DNA of 64,000 nucleotides from Thozetella sp. PMI_491 (GCA_021432635.1 MU270018.1:1050813-1114812), one strand, 5' to 3'; positions 34,859-46,534 are shown, numbered from the stretch's first letter. Made by a program: numbers and translations. Notes: a model not told the origin generated them from the sequence alone.

Positions 34859-37142
34859 TCATAATTTGGCTCGCAGGCTTCTCTTGCCCACGGCCTGGCG
34901 CTGCTCCAGCTCGTCCCTCCGCTTGCCCACGCCCTCGCTCAACTCGATTCGGTCCCACCAGAACCTGCACGCCTCGCTCTCGAGCGCCGATAGCGTCCCG
35001 ACCTCCGCCGGCACGCCCGGGGCCTTGTGGCCCTTCTTCCCGCGTCGCTCGTCGTTGCCCTTGCCGAAGAACATGACCTGGCCCATCGAGCCGCCGTCGG
35101 CGCGCCTTCCGGCAGCGCGCTGGCCGGCCCCCTCGTCCCGTGGGAAGGGAGACTCGAACACGGGCCAGGTCACCTGGCTGTTGGCTCCCGACCCGCCGCC
35201 GTTGGGGCCAGGCAGGGGGTTGGGGTCCCCGGTGGCGGCGAAGCGCACCCACGCGCCGTGCATTGCATCGGCCGTGGCGTGGAGGCCCGGGAATTCCTTG
35301 CTGTCGATCCGGTTCGTGTCATGCGCGACGAGCGGCGCCTCGTCGCCATGATTAGTGACGCCGAAGAGCGCGGTCGCGGCAAAGTGGTAGACGTAGACGG
35401 GAGGCCGGCTGCCACTGGCATCGGTGGACGTGGAGAGGAAGTGTGCCGTCTGGATCACCGGGCAGATATATGCGTAGTGGCTGTAGGCTGCGTCCAGCCG
35501 CGCCCACTGCTTCCCCTTGCCGGCGGGGACATTGCGGTAGGGGCTGTCCCCGACCGTCACGGGGTCGGGATAGAGAGCCTCCAAGGCGTCGAGGTCGGAT
35601 TTGTTGAAAGCGGGGATGAGGGTCTGGAAGAAGGCCCGGAAGTCATCGTTTGTTTCGAGCTGGGAGGGCACGAAAATGGCGCCCTCGTTGGTGTTGAATC
35701 CCGTTAGCAGCGGGATCCGCAAGTGCTTACCCTGTCGCCAACTGACGACAGGCAGGTCAGGGATTGCGGGATACACCGTCGCAGCCGTGCTGCTGTTGGG
35801 CTTGAACACCGGCTGGCTCGAGTTGGCGAGTGCATTCGGCCCGTCGGTCGTGGGCTGGAAGGGCCAGGTGACGTCCCTCTCGTACTTCTTCCACACGGCA
35901 CGCGAGGCTTTGATGACTTGCGGCAGAGACATCGAGCGCAGGGTCTCGAAGACATCCTCTTCCGCGACGCCTTCGGCCCCCGCCTCGATGAGGAATTCGC
36001 GGAACTGGATGAGATGGCGTGGGTGCGTGGGGTGAAATACTGCTCTGGCGGTGGTGGCACCGGACTCGATGATGGCCTTGGCGAAGGGAGCAGGACCGGG
36101 AAGCTGGGAGTAGTACATGACCTGGTGGCCGACCTGGCGCGTGGTTGGTTAGTGTTGCAAAAGCGAATAAGGAAGAGAGAGATAAGGCGCTTACAGAGTG
36201 TGCACCAGCGCTCAGCCCCATGATGGTCACGTTATCTGGATCGCCTCCGAAGTACGCGACGTTCTGCTTGACCCACTCGAAGAGGAACTGCTGGTCCCGT
36301 AGGCCCAGATTCAGCACGCCCTCGCGGGCGGTCAGGGCCGAAGGCAAGAACCCGAGCGCGCCGACGCGATAGTTGAAGCTGACGCCGATGATGGGCTGGT
36401 CGGCCCAGGCGACGAAGCTCCCCATGTTCCGCTCCATGCCGGCTCCCGAGTTGAAGGAGCCGCCGTGCACGTACACCACCACCGGCATCTTCATCGCCCT
36501 CACCTTGGCCGGGTTCTCATAGTTCTGGTCGGCCGGGCGGTAGAGGTTCAGATTCAGGCAGTCCTCCCCCTCGGGAGGGACCGTGCGCGGGAATGCGTTC
36601 GGGCACACCTGCCCGAAGGCCACAGCATCATGCGTCTCTGTCCCAGGCGGTAAAGGCACAGGCGGGTGGAAGCGGTTGCGGCCTGCGGTGTTCTGTGCGT
36701 ACGGGATGCCCTGGAATGCCTCGACGGCCTTGGCGTACCGCTTCCCGGAAGCCAGCGTGGCGCCGATGTAGGTTCCCTGGCGGAGGGTGACGACGGGCGC
36801 GTCGTCAACGCCCGGCTTGGGCTTCGCAGTGCCGGGCGCGGTCATGGTGGCCGGAGCAGCCGAGGCGCTGCTGGTGGTAGCACCAGTTCCGACGGCGGCA
36901 CCATCTGGGCCGCCGCTCTTGTCCCACCCGTCGGACGGTTGGTCGTGCGAGTCCGGTGATGATGAGGTCCAGGGCGGGATTCCGAGGCCGGTCTTGCCGG
37001 TCTTCTGGTCGGCTAGCAGTGGCATGCGCGGCATGTAACCGTAGCGGTAGACGTACTGCCAGAGCAGCAGGATGGTGATGGCCGAGAGGGCGGCAGCAGT
37101 GAAGAGCGTGCGGCGGGAGAGCCTGCTCGCGGACGTCGACAT
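34859..37142 (-). CDS. Membrane-anchored type-B carboxylesterase
   Basis: Exons 37142-36195 and 36133-34859 give 740 residues; the 61-nt intron is GTAAGC..CCAG. It is an alpha/beta-hydrolase of the carboxylesterase/cholinesterase family. It has a short basic N-terminus, a signal-anchor helix (about residues 13-33, FTAAALSAITILLLWQYVY), a Ser/Pro/Gly linker to about 120, then the catalytic domain. Visible are the oxyanion-hole HGGSF, the nucleophile elbow GLSAGAHS (Ser311), the acid in FNTNEGAIF (near Glu466) and the base in GVTNHGDE (near His578), so the triad looks intact. The EDCLNLNLYRP motif is the family signature. Topology suggests a type II protein with the catalytic domain in the secretory lumen or outside. 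The first ATG is used; the frame extends upstream only from TTG. Substrate is unknown. Confidence 0.87.
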
Positions 37143-38314
37143 CGGCGCAGGCCCCACCGGATCGGCCCGGCACACAAGAGATCTCAGAGTTGGGTCCTCG
37201 GTCTTGGCAGCGACTCTTGGCGCGTGCAAATCAGTAGCGCCGGCCGTCCAATCGACACGCGCTCAATCGGCAGCGAGCGGCCCCAGCGAGGAAAGACGGG
37301 TCGTCGGATGTCTCTGGGATGAGGTATGCCTTGTTTCAGCTGTTTGGCGCCGTCGAGCGTGGGCGGTAGTCCATGCCGCTTCGTCTTTTGCGGGATACCG
37401 GTTCGAGCTCCAGCAAAGAAAGTTCTGATTGCGCGCCTGGTGTCTGTTGGTGAGCGTGGGAGCCTGCGTGAGGGGGGGTTTTTTTCCCCTTAATTAACGG
37501 ACCCCTCTCATCTTGCCGTCTGCCCCTGTCTCTGGGGGAAGCATTTCCACTAGTTTGTGGTGGGGGCGGCTTACACAGTAGGGGGCTGACTTTGGAGAGG
37601 CAGTAATTAATACACCATACCCAAGTAATTTTCTGAGGCCTTCGGACTGCTAGCCAAGGTAAGCCTGTCGTGCCGCACTGCGTCACCCACGACCAGCACC
37701 TTGCTAGGCCCCATACAGAACCCTAGAAATGGCACGCGATAAGGGCAACCTTGCTGCGAGACGGGCGATCTTGGTTCGCCTGCCTTGCCCCGAGGAAAGA
37801 GACAAGGCTAAAGCTGTGGACGAAGTAGCACTCCAACAGGAGACTCCTAACCGGACTGAGAGTGCTAGCTTGCTTTTGGCATACATACACGATCGACTTC
37901 ACCAGCCAATGTCCGCTTCTGGGGGGCTTTGACAAAATCGACAACAGGCCACAGCTATAGCACATAGTATAACCAAAAGCGAACGGCTCATAGCCCATAA
38001 AATTGCTACTTTCAAGACAGCGAGCTTGACATCAAAAAGCCAAACCAAAACAATACTAATACTCCTAGCCCCCAAAGGTTCGCCCCCCGGCTTTCTTCTA
38101 GCCGGCCTTCCGGCCATGCTCGCAAAGTATCAGATGCAAAGATGGCTCCTTCTCCAATAACCACCAACCCGCCATAACTCCAGAGGAGCACGACTCCCAA
38201 TGCATGCAACAAGGTAACAATAAAGGTCATCATCATAAACAACGTCTGCCGCTCGTGCGCAGCTTCTCGCCCCTCAGCCTCGGTGTCACTCCACTAAGGG
38301 CACCGCCGAGCGAT
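37143..38314. other. Intergenic region
   Basis: Contains the esterase promoter and the 3' end of the repeat-protein gene. No coding frame is convincing. Confidence 0.6.
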
Positions 38315-40646
38315 TTAGTATGCCTTCGTGCTGGCCGGGCCTGCCTTCATGCGCTGCTTCTCGGCCCACTCTCTGCTCAGCTGGCGGCTGCGCTCCGCCG
38401 CCTGCTGTCTGGCCAGTCGCGTGACATCCCCGCGGTCGCGACGCTCGCGTTCTTTCTCCGCCCTGATGTTGCTGTCTCGGTTGAATATCTCTCTGCCGCG
38501 TAGTTTCTGCTGGGCCGCATCCTCGCTGCTCACTGTGCTGCGCTGGCCTGATGTCGACCCATGGATGCTACTCGTCGAGGTCGACGCCGCCCGGGTTAGC
38601 GACACGGCCGACGGAGACCCCGGGTTGCTAGTCCGGCCACGCACGGCTGCCGACGTTGTCTTGGCTGGGCTGCTAACCGCCCGGACGGACGAGGTTCGAG
38701 CAATGGACAGCCGCTTGCTCGGAGAAGGAGCCTCGGGGCTAGCTTCGGGCTGGAACGCCTTGCTCTGGCGCGCACGGCTGGCGATTGTCTCGCGGGGCAT
38801 GTTTCCGGGAGCGATGCTGTTGCGGATAGGCCGCGCCTTGAAGTCGCGGCGCTTGCGTTCCTCTTCCTCTTGGGCCTTCAGCTTGGCCTCGTGCTCTTCA
38901 CGCTTGCGCCGCGAGATGGCCTCCCCAGGAAGTTCGAAAGTAGGTCTTGTCGGAGGCTTAGTCGACTTGGCATGTGGCTTCGCCGGCGAGTAGAACTCGG
39001 CCATGGCAGCCGCCTGCTCAGGCGATATCTGTTGCGAGCGCCGAGCCTCTCGCTGCTCCTTCAGACGACGGGCCACGGATTCACCGGGAAGCTCGAACGT
39101 GGGCCGAGTTGGAGGTTTCGACGACTTAGCGTGTGGCTTCGACGGCGAGTAGAACTCGGCCAAGGCAGCCGCCTGCTCAGGTGATATCTGTTGCGACCGG
39201 CGAGCCTCCCGTTGCTCCTTTAGTCGACGAGCCACCGACTCGCCAGGCAGCTCGAACGTCGGCATCGTCGGCGGCTTGGTGGATTTCGCTGGTGGCTTCG
39301 GCGGGAGCAGGCTGGCAGGCCTGGCTACTCTGGGCTTGGGTGGAGCAGCCTTTTCAGATGTCGCCTGTTGCCCTTCTCCCTTCTTGAACGTCGGAGATGA
39401 CGACCTACGCAAACCAGGTGCTCGCTCGGCCGACTTCACCCGCACAGTGCTGGCGCCAGCTTTTGATACGGCCTTTTTGCTGGTGGAGCCGTTTGTCTTC
39501 ACGGCAGCGCTCGCTGGGGAGAGCGCACTCTCTAGACTTCCGAGCGTCAGGTTCTTGGTCTCCTCAGGAGAGAGCACCTTAAAGCGGGTAACTGCGTTGA
39601 GGACTTCGAGGTCATCCTCGAGCTGGTCGAGAGCCTCTACCGAATCCTCGATCCGCGAAGCGGACTGTGCGGGCGGAAGGGAGATGATCTGCTCAATGAT
39701 GTCGTTGTTCTTTCCCGACATGGCTACTTCCGACGTCCTACGAGGCGAGCCTACTTCTTCGCGATGCGGTTCGGTCATCCGAATGACCGTGGTATCAACA
39801 TTAGTGACCTCCGTGGCAGACATGCTTCCTCTACCCTGAGCTATCGGCAGCGTAGCTTCAGCCCTCGGCTCACTACCCTCGATCCGGACGGCTACAAGCG
39901 TGTAGATGTTAGCTAACTGGCGCTGGTTTGCGTCCCCGCTGGACTGGGTTCGCCGACGAAGCAAGTTACAACCGAAGCGGAGCTTCTGGGCTCCCGGGGA
40001 CAGCTCGCCGTCTCGGGATAAGCAGCCGCGGTTCTTGTTCCTGCCGGTCGAACCATCCGAGGTTGGGACAGTGAGGACCCATTCGAACTGACCTGCTTGG
40101 AGCTTGGACACTTGCTCCTCGGATGGGGGAATATTTTGGCTGGCGCTCTTCAATACGCTGGGCTTAGGGCATTCTACGAACAACATCCAGCATCGTTAGC
40201 TCAAGCCACTTATATCCTCGCAGGGAATGACAGGAAAACACACCCCTAGGCTCTGCCCAACTTGGGTCGTGCTCAATTTGAGGCGGGTAGGCGAGACCTT
40301 CCGAAAGAGTATTGTGGATTTTGGTTGTGGGAGATGTAATAGCCGCGAATCTAGACTTCCCGGTACGGGCGACCGCTTTTGAGACTTCACAGGCGGTCCC
40401 CTTGGCGGGACTGTGGATATGAAAGTTGTCGAGGTCGGCGGCGAGAGATTCGATGGTCCTTGCGTTGGTCTTTGGCAGGTTGTGTAGGCGATTGCCGGCG
40501 ATCTCGCTGAGCGCCGAGGTCTCGTCAGCACGTCGTGAGGGGAGCTGGTGGTGTTTGCAGTCGCAGTCGGGATGGGGGCTATCGCTGGGTTTGTTCTCCA
40601 AGTCAAGGTCGAGATCGGATCGCGAGCGCGGTGGTTCCGAAGCCAT
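38315..40646 (-). CDS. Disordered basic protein with 53-residue tandem repeats and an FKARP motif
   Basis: Exon 1 is 40646-40244 and exon 2 is 40173-38315, giving 753 residues. A further 201-nt intron (39892-40092) is possible; if removed the protein has 686 residues. The N-terminus is polar with conserved-looking acidic segments. The middle has two near-identical 53-residue repeats, each beginning K-S-[TS]-K-P-P-T-x-P-T-F-E-L-P-G-E, plus a third start that diverges into a charged helix (RRKREEHEAKLKAQEEEERK) and FKARPIRNSIAPG. The FKARP word followed by a basic Pro-containing segment resembles microtubule-binding repeats of TPX2-type proteins, but this is a weak resemblance. The C-terminus is a basic helix (ERERRDRGDVTRLARQQAAE). 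The product is not identified; a microtubule or spindle role is only a hypothesis. Confidence 0.7.
38969..39286 (-). repeat. Two 159-bp coding tandem repeats
   Basis: Units 39286-39128 and 39127-38969 differ at 4 of 53 residues but at roughly 25-30 of 159 bases by my hand alignment. A third, shorter copy begins at 38968. Confidence 0.9.
39892..40092 (-). other. Possible optional intron, 201 nt, in frame
   Basis: Donor GTCAGT after GCAG, GCTAAC branch motif and acceptor TTGTAG. Both ends fall after the first base of a codon, so spliced and retained forms are both translatable. Confidence 0.45.
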
Positions 40647-41883
40647 GGCTATAAATTGCGTGGGCGGTCCTACCACTGCCGGGGTCCAAATTGGGCCAGG
40701 TCAGACAAGGAAGGGTCACAGGTTCCAGCAAACGCCTAGGGCGAGGCCGAGACGAATCGTGCGCAGGGGTCTTCGAAGGCACAGACGAAGGCTCGCAATG
40801 CAATTTCACGGTTAAAAAAAGGGGAACGTGGCAGACATGGAGGGGCGATTGGCCGATGCAGGGGGATCAATTATGCTCCTTAGCGATTCGGGTGGGAGGC
40901 GTTTTGGTAACGGCGACAAGTTGGGATGAAGGTCGAGGGTAAAAGTCTGATGGAGGAATTCCAAGAGCCGGGGGCGTGGTGTTCTCCTTATTAAAGTGCG
41001 TGAGGCAGGGTAGGAAGGACACTGTCTGGAATGGTCGAAGAGCCCTAAACCTCAAACCTGCATCGATTGATTTGTTTACATGGAGTCGTCGGGGCAGTCG
41101 CGGTCCACGTCAATTGGGAAGGGCCCACTTGTACATACAACGCTGCCGTCCATCTGTAGCAAATCCTGGCCTGGGGGGCACCTGCACGTGGTAGTGCTGC
41201 ACCACCCGTCTCATTTCTTGCGGCAAGCGTTCCATTTTTCAAGTTGATTCCGCCTTCCCCTTCAGTTCGTCAACGAGGGCTCAGCAGTTAAGTCCGAGCT
41301 CCTTCCTTTATATGTTGCAACGGCTTTCGGGCGGATCCCTCATATTTTTATCGTCCCTCCCCTCTTCATCCCCTCCTCCCGTGCCGCCTTTGAGTATTGA
41401 TGACTAAGGAACGCGAGAGTGACACGTCCTTCCTACAGTACGGAGTAATACTCCCGAGTCCCCCTACTCGAATAAGCGATGCAATGCCAAGGTACGGGAC
41501 GGAGGGAATCAGCAACCCAAGGTCTCCGTAGCCCCCTTAGCATACTGTGAATCTATGCGCAATCGGCGCAGAGTTACTCGGGTCGCATGCGCGAGGTTTC
41601 ACTTGCCTCCTCGCGCAAAGGTCCTGGTGTACCTTGTATGCGCCAGCCAGGCACTTCCAGGTTGTGTCTGCCGCTGCCTTTCGCCATAAACCATCTCCGG
41701 GGCGCAGCATTGTTCAGACGAACGGTCAGTCGCACCGCCGTTGCCCAGATTCTCGCACCCACGTTTCAAACGCGGCAGCTCTGACACCCGAGGTGTGGAG
41801 CGATGGCCTGAGGCTCACCTCGGTATCCCTTGCTCGGCAGAGGTCCTCAAAACTTCATCCCCTCGATACGTCCATGCACTGGT
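40647..41883. other. Intergenic region
   Basis: Holds the promoter of the repeat-protein gene and the 3' end of dad2. No gene-like frame is seen. A CACGTG lies at 41185-41190. Confidence 0.6.
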
Positions 41884-42422
41884 CTAAACGCTGGCATCAA
41901 GGTCTGCTTCAGCTTGTTCTGCTTGGGCTTGTAGAGCTGGAGCATGCTCGGTAGGTATTCGGACGAGAGTCTGGGGCAAGGGGCTCGTCTCCGTCGGGGC
42001 ATCCGCAGAAGGCTTGGGTAGTTTCGCTGTTTGAGCATTTAGTGGGAAACCCGTGGCAAGTGCTAGGGAAGATGCGAGTATACCTGAAGCCATGTTAATA
42101 GCCCTCAGCACGTTGTGCCAGTTGCTCATGACCAAAGCAATAGCTACGCACAGTAGTTAGCAAGAGACGTGCCTGCTGCTATCTGCGTGTTGCCCTACAC
42201 ACCTTCGGTGCCGTCAGAGAGCGTGGCCAACTTCTGCTCTAGCTGTTCCATTTGGGACGCCATGGCCGCGCTGAGGTCTCGTAGTTCTCTCAAACTCTCC
42301 AGCTCGGCTTTCTTTTCGTTCACGCGCTGGACAAGCGCGGCTGACTGCCCTACGGACGCTGCATTTCCGGACACGGACGACTGGCGCATGTGCGTAGAAA
42401 GCGACCTGGTTGGAAACGACAT
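41884..42422 (-). CDS. dad2: DASH/DAM1 kinetochore complex subunit Dad2
   Basis: Exons 42422-42203, 42143-42084 and 42026-41884 encode 140 residues. Dad2 is a subunit of the ten-protein DASH ring that couples fungal kinetochores to microtubules. The signature is clear: a Ser-rich N-terminus, then the helix VNEKKAELESLRELRDLS, MEQLEQKLATLSDGTE and SNWHNVLRAINMAS, the conserved Dad2 core at about 30-95. The C-terminal tail is Pro/Ala-rich and variable. All three exons keep phase (GTGTGT..GTAG and GTATAC..ACAG introns); the middle exon is 60 nt. The gene is divergent from sgo1, with 667 bases between the start codons. Confidence 0.9.
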
Positions 42423-43089
42423 TGCGGCGGCGGACTAGGATCGTGCGCTCAAACTCTTTTGGAAGAGGAGTTGTGTTCTGGAAGAATCGAATAGGCAAGG
42501 AGGGCCGGTTCTAGTGGGGCTTTCCTTTGATGAGTGACGCGCTCCGCTTGGCGGTGAGCTCGATCAGACCAGCTAGCCGAGGTAGTAATAGCGGAATCTG
42601 CAGCTGCACCAGCTCTCAGGCGACCTTCTCTTGTGTGTCGTCTCGAGGCCTTCGTTCGTCAATTTGCGACTGATATTGCTGTCCAAGATCTGGTACAAAC
42701 ACGTTATCGAAAGGTGACCCCAACATCGGGCAACATGTCTTGGGCGTTCGGGCCTGGCGCGGGGGTGGGGCCTAAAAAGAGCTCCGTTGCTCGATAGCAA
42801 CCCTGGACCAGAGTCAGAGGTGGGTCATAATAGACTAGTCCCCTTTCGGTACGCGAGTAAACAGTCCACATGGCTCGGCCCAACAGGCAAATTAATCTTT
42901 TGCGTCGTCGTAAACTTTGCACCCGCACCGCTACGACCAGTGCAGCTTTTCCCCAGACCTCAACACCAGATATCGGCCAATTGCATCGCGCATCCTTTCA
43001 TCCTCGAACTTGTGTCAGAGAGAAAGCCGAATCTCGCCCTTGGCCACGCTCGACGTCGACTTTGCGCTCCTTTGTACCAGTCATGCCCC
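42423..43089. other. Shared divergent promoter region of dad2 and sgo1
   Basis: The 667-base gap lies between two outward-facing chromosome-segregation genes. One frame is open across part of it in phase with sgo1, but it lacks conserved sequence and begins before the likely transcript start. No cell-cycle motif was identified by eye. Confidence 0.55.
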
Positions 43090-45325
43090 ATGGCTAGACT
43101 CAACATGCCGCCGGTTCCAATGGAGAATATGAGTCTAGAGAGGCGTATGCTAGCTCCCCAAAGCTCACAGCTATCGGCGATACCCCCGAACCTTGCGCTG
43201 ACTTTGTCTTGCACAGTCCGAAGAAAGTTTGCTGAGCAGAATTCAGTGCTTGTTAAGAGCAACACCCGCCAGGCCGGCCAGATCCAGAAATTGAACAACG
43301 AATGCGCCCGCCTATTATCCGAAAATCTAGACTTGCGCGGCCAGGTCTTGCGCCTCGAGAAAGAAGTACAGGACAATCGCGCGCGTCGAGTCGCCGACCA
43401 TGCGCTCGAGGTCAAAGCCAAGCTCGAGGAACAGCTCCTCGAGCTCAGCTCAACGCTTGCAGGGCTAGGCCTTGAACCACCGCGCAAGCGCTACTCGTCC
43501 CCGACGAGGAGAAAGATTGCGCAGCCGCGGAAGAGCCCAGCCGCGACGAGTCCCCCGCGGAGGAGGGGCCGTGACCTACCGATGGACTCGGAAGCGCTAG
43601 CGTTCCGCGAGGGGAGACTACCTCCCATCCTGGAGGCCAAGAGCTATCCCAGGGCGACTCTGAGGTATCTACGAACGCCCGTGTACCAAGTTTCGACCTC
43701 GAGCTAACAGGCCAAATAGTGCCGAAGAGATCATGGCTCTCTGCGGTGACGTCGTGGACACGACAGACTCCCCCGAGTTGGGGCCGCCTCCCGTGTCGCG
43801 TTATGTAGAGGAAGTGCTCCAGACCGATTCGCCGAGCAAGAAAGCAACGGACAAGGCCGAGACAACAGCCGACAACAGCCAAGATATGCCATCCTCGAAG
43901 CTCGATCGCCAACAGATGCCTACGAAAGAGACTCCGGCAAAGAAACAGGAATTAGCTGCGGCTCCAGCAACCATCGAGGCTAGGTCTGATAAGGAAAACA
44001 TTTCTCTAAGCTCTACAGCTCCGACTGCAAGGGGGGGTAAGAGGAAGTTCGGGGACGAGATAGAGGCGACCAAACCCACGAAGCCGCTTCTGGGCAAAGA
44101 GAGAAAAGAAACTTCAAGGAACGAGCCACCAACCAAGCCCGTCTCTTCGCGCGAAATTCCAAAGCAGAGGAGCATCAAAGACCTGCCTGCTGGCAGACGG
44201 GAGAAGGCATCACTGGCTCAGGGGGCCGCGAGGAAGCCGTTGTCCGTGAAGAGCTCGAACGAGGACTTGCTGTCGCCAAGGAAGGCATCCAAACCAGTCA
44301 CGCTAGACGAAGTGACCACTGCGAAGGCGCGGGTCCTGAAGGAATCTCTCTCCAAGGAGCACCTGCATTTGACCAAGCCCATTCCACGGATCGAAATACC
44401 GGAGCCAGAACTGTCGGCTGTGGTCAGTGTCTTGCATGACCCGACGACACCTTGCGTGGACGCTGTTATGGCCAGCCCTGACACGCCCGACCGCTCGGCT
44501 CGTCGGGACGGTGCGCGAGACACGCCTCCACCGGCAGACATATCGTCAAAGGGCGAAATCTCGCGGCCTAGCAGGCGGGCGAGGTCCGCCATCAGCTATG
44601 CGGAGCCGAATTTGCGGGACAAGATGCGACGCCCGACAAAAGAACTCTTCGACGCCGTCGCCGGTGAGGGCAAGTTCGTCCACCGCCCGCCCAAATCAGA
44701 TGAGCCAGGTGTGGCCTCAGCAACGAAGCCCGAGCCGTCGAGGAGCTCCGAATCCGAAGCTGCCGTGAATGAGGCAGCGCAGAGGGCGACCATCGGGAGT
44801 CCGCTAGCAGGGAAGGCAGCCGCGCAAGAGGCCCTGATGACCACCATCATGACTGATAGGCGGAAGCGGCCATCTACTTCGGGCAGGGAGTTGCTCATCC
44901 CGTCTGAGTTGGCAGAATTGGCGAAGCGAGCCCCCGGCGACGAGCAGCCCAAGTCGGCCAGCATGGTCGCGAAGGAGCCTGCCGTTAAGGCGGACCGCTT
45001 CCCTGACGTGTATGATTTCAGCAGCTCCTCGCCCGCGGCAGAACCACGAGAGCGGCCAGAAGATGGTGAGATGAAGGCGCGGCCGTCGTCCCGCAACGCA
45101 AGGAGGTCGTCTACAGCCCTGAGCAAGTACACTACGGTTGAGACTGTTCAGGCAACAGCCAAGGCCAAGTCGTCGAGCTCGCGAAAGAGGGCCTCGATGG
45201 TGGCGCCCGAAAAGACCCCCATGCTGGACTCCTCAGACCTGGACTTATCCATCGTCGAGCAGCAGGGGTCAGTGGATACCTCGACACGGGACCGGATCTC
45301 GAGGCGGAGGAGCATGATGCTATGA
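43090..45325 (+). CDS. sgo1: Shugoshin
   Basis: Exons 43090-43144, 43217-43664 and 43720-45325 give 702 residues. Shugoshin protects centromeric cohesin by recruiting PP2A and supports chromosome bi-orientation. After a short N-terminus (MARLNMPPVPME) the first intron, 72 nt with GTATGC..ACAG ends, joins to LRRKFAEQNSVL, restoring the N-terminal coiled coil (about 19-105, with KLNNECARLLSENLDLRGQV). A basic Ser/Pro region follows. The conserved C-terminal SGO motif is at about 450-480 (SRRARSAISYAEPNLRDKMR), known to bind phosphorylated H2A. The long linker is Lys/Glu/Pro-rich and disordered. Both introns are needed for phase and for the alignment with other fungal shugoshins that I recall. 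The pairing with dad2 fits a chromosome-segregation role. Confidence 0.9.
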
Positions 45326-45721
45326 CATGACGGAACAAAGCGACCAAGAGGGGATGATGGATAGTCTCGATTTGCAACAGCGTCTGGCGTTTGGGGGGCT
45401 CATGAGTGCTTGCCACCATCGACTCTGTCGCTCCTTTGTGCTTTTTGGTTTTTGCATATATGATGATGAGCAACGGCGGCCTTTCTTTTTCAACCGATGA
45501 GACGATACTGTATTTAATGCTAGCAGAAGCCAATGATACCAACCAGACTGCTCGGGTCTGGCCTGCTTTGCTTGCCTGCTTTGCCCTTCTATAACCGCTC
45601 TCCCTCGCATCTCAGCACTATTGTAGCCTATTAATGGGTGCCCATTGGGGCTCTCTTCAGCAGTGAAACCGCCTTTCTTATAAACAAAGTCACCTCGGCT
45701 TTGATCCCACTCGCGAATAAT
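45326..45721. other. Convergent intergenic region
   Basis: Contains the 3' ends of sgo1 and vps29. Nothing else was seen. Confidence 0.6.
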
Positions 45722-46534
45722 TTATGACGACGCCCCGCTCGGTTCAACGGGTTTTGTATATGTCACTTTCTCTACCGCCACATTCTCGGCACCATTTGCG
45801 TCTTTTCTGAGCTGGTAGACATACAACGTCAACGAGATACCTTGGACCTGTGTCGCTTCTGGTTAGCAAATCTCCCAGGGAGCCTCCGGCCGGGCCCCGT
45901 CCCGCCGTCTTAAGCGAGGGGGGCACCGGGTGGGAGTTCGAGTCACTCACATCCATGAGGCAGAAACTCGGTACGACCTCCTCCTCCTCCTTGCCCTCCA
46001 CCACAGGCGACCAGTTGGCTGTGAAGGCTCCCGTGACGCTGCCTGGGTTGATGAAGAACTTGTCCATATACTCGAAACACTCGAAGCGGTGGGTGCCGCC
46101 CCAGCAGAGCACATCCACGTCCAATCGGTTTGCCTCGGCCAGTAGCAAGTCGGGCTCGTTGGAGACGAGGGTGAAGCCCTCAAGGAAGCCGACGCGCAGA
46201 GCGCCGTGGGTGACCACCTGGGTCAGCGGCAGGGAGGAGGCCTCGACATCGAATCGGCCCTTGACGATCTTGAGGTCCGGCGCGATGCTCCGCAGGTACT
46301 CGTATGTCGGCTTGTCGGTCAGGTTGCCAAGGCAGAGTGTCTGACTGATCTTGCCCGGGGCTAGCAGCTTTTTGAACTGGAGACGTGGCAAGGTCGTTAG
46401 CCGGTGCTTGGGCTTCAATAGAGCCCTCTGATAGCCATGCATCATGAGGGGACAAGCTGCCGTACCTTGATTGGTATGTCCAGTGCTCTATCTGGGATGT
46501 GGAGGTCGCCAATCACAAGGATGAGGAACGCCAT
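45722..46534 (-). CDS. vps29: Retromer subunit Vps29
   Basis: Exons 46534-46466, 46376-45951 and 45847-45722 give 206 residues. Vps29 is the metallophosphoesterase-fold scaffold of the retromer, binding Vps35 for endosome-to-Golgi retrieval. The start MAFLILVIGDLHIPDR is diagnostic, followed by KFKKLLAPGKISQTLCLGNL, FFINPGSVTGAF and the last strand VQGISLTLYVYQL. Metal-site residues typical of active phosphoesterases are partly replaced: the GDxDE-like block reads GRFDV and the GHTH block reads GGTH, in line with a non-catalytic scaffold. The terminal exon was found through a GTGAGT donor and a GCTAAC..ACAG acceptor; without it the frame would run into unrelated sequence. Confidence 0.92.

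Noticed and set aside
42787-43089. Longer N-terminus of shugoshin in the same open frame.
   Set aside because: Known fungal shugoshins, as I recall them, start close to the coiled coil with MARLN-like sequence; the upstream part has no similarity and lies in the divergent promoter.
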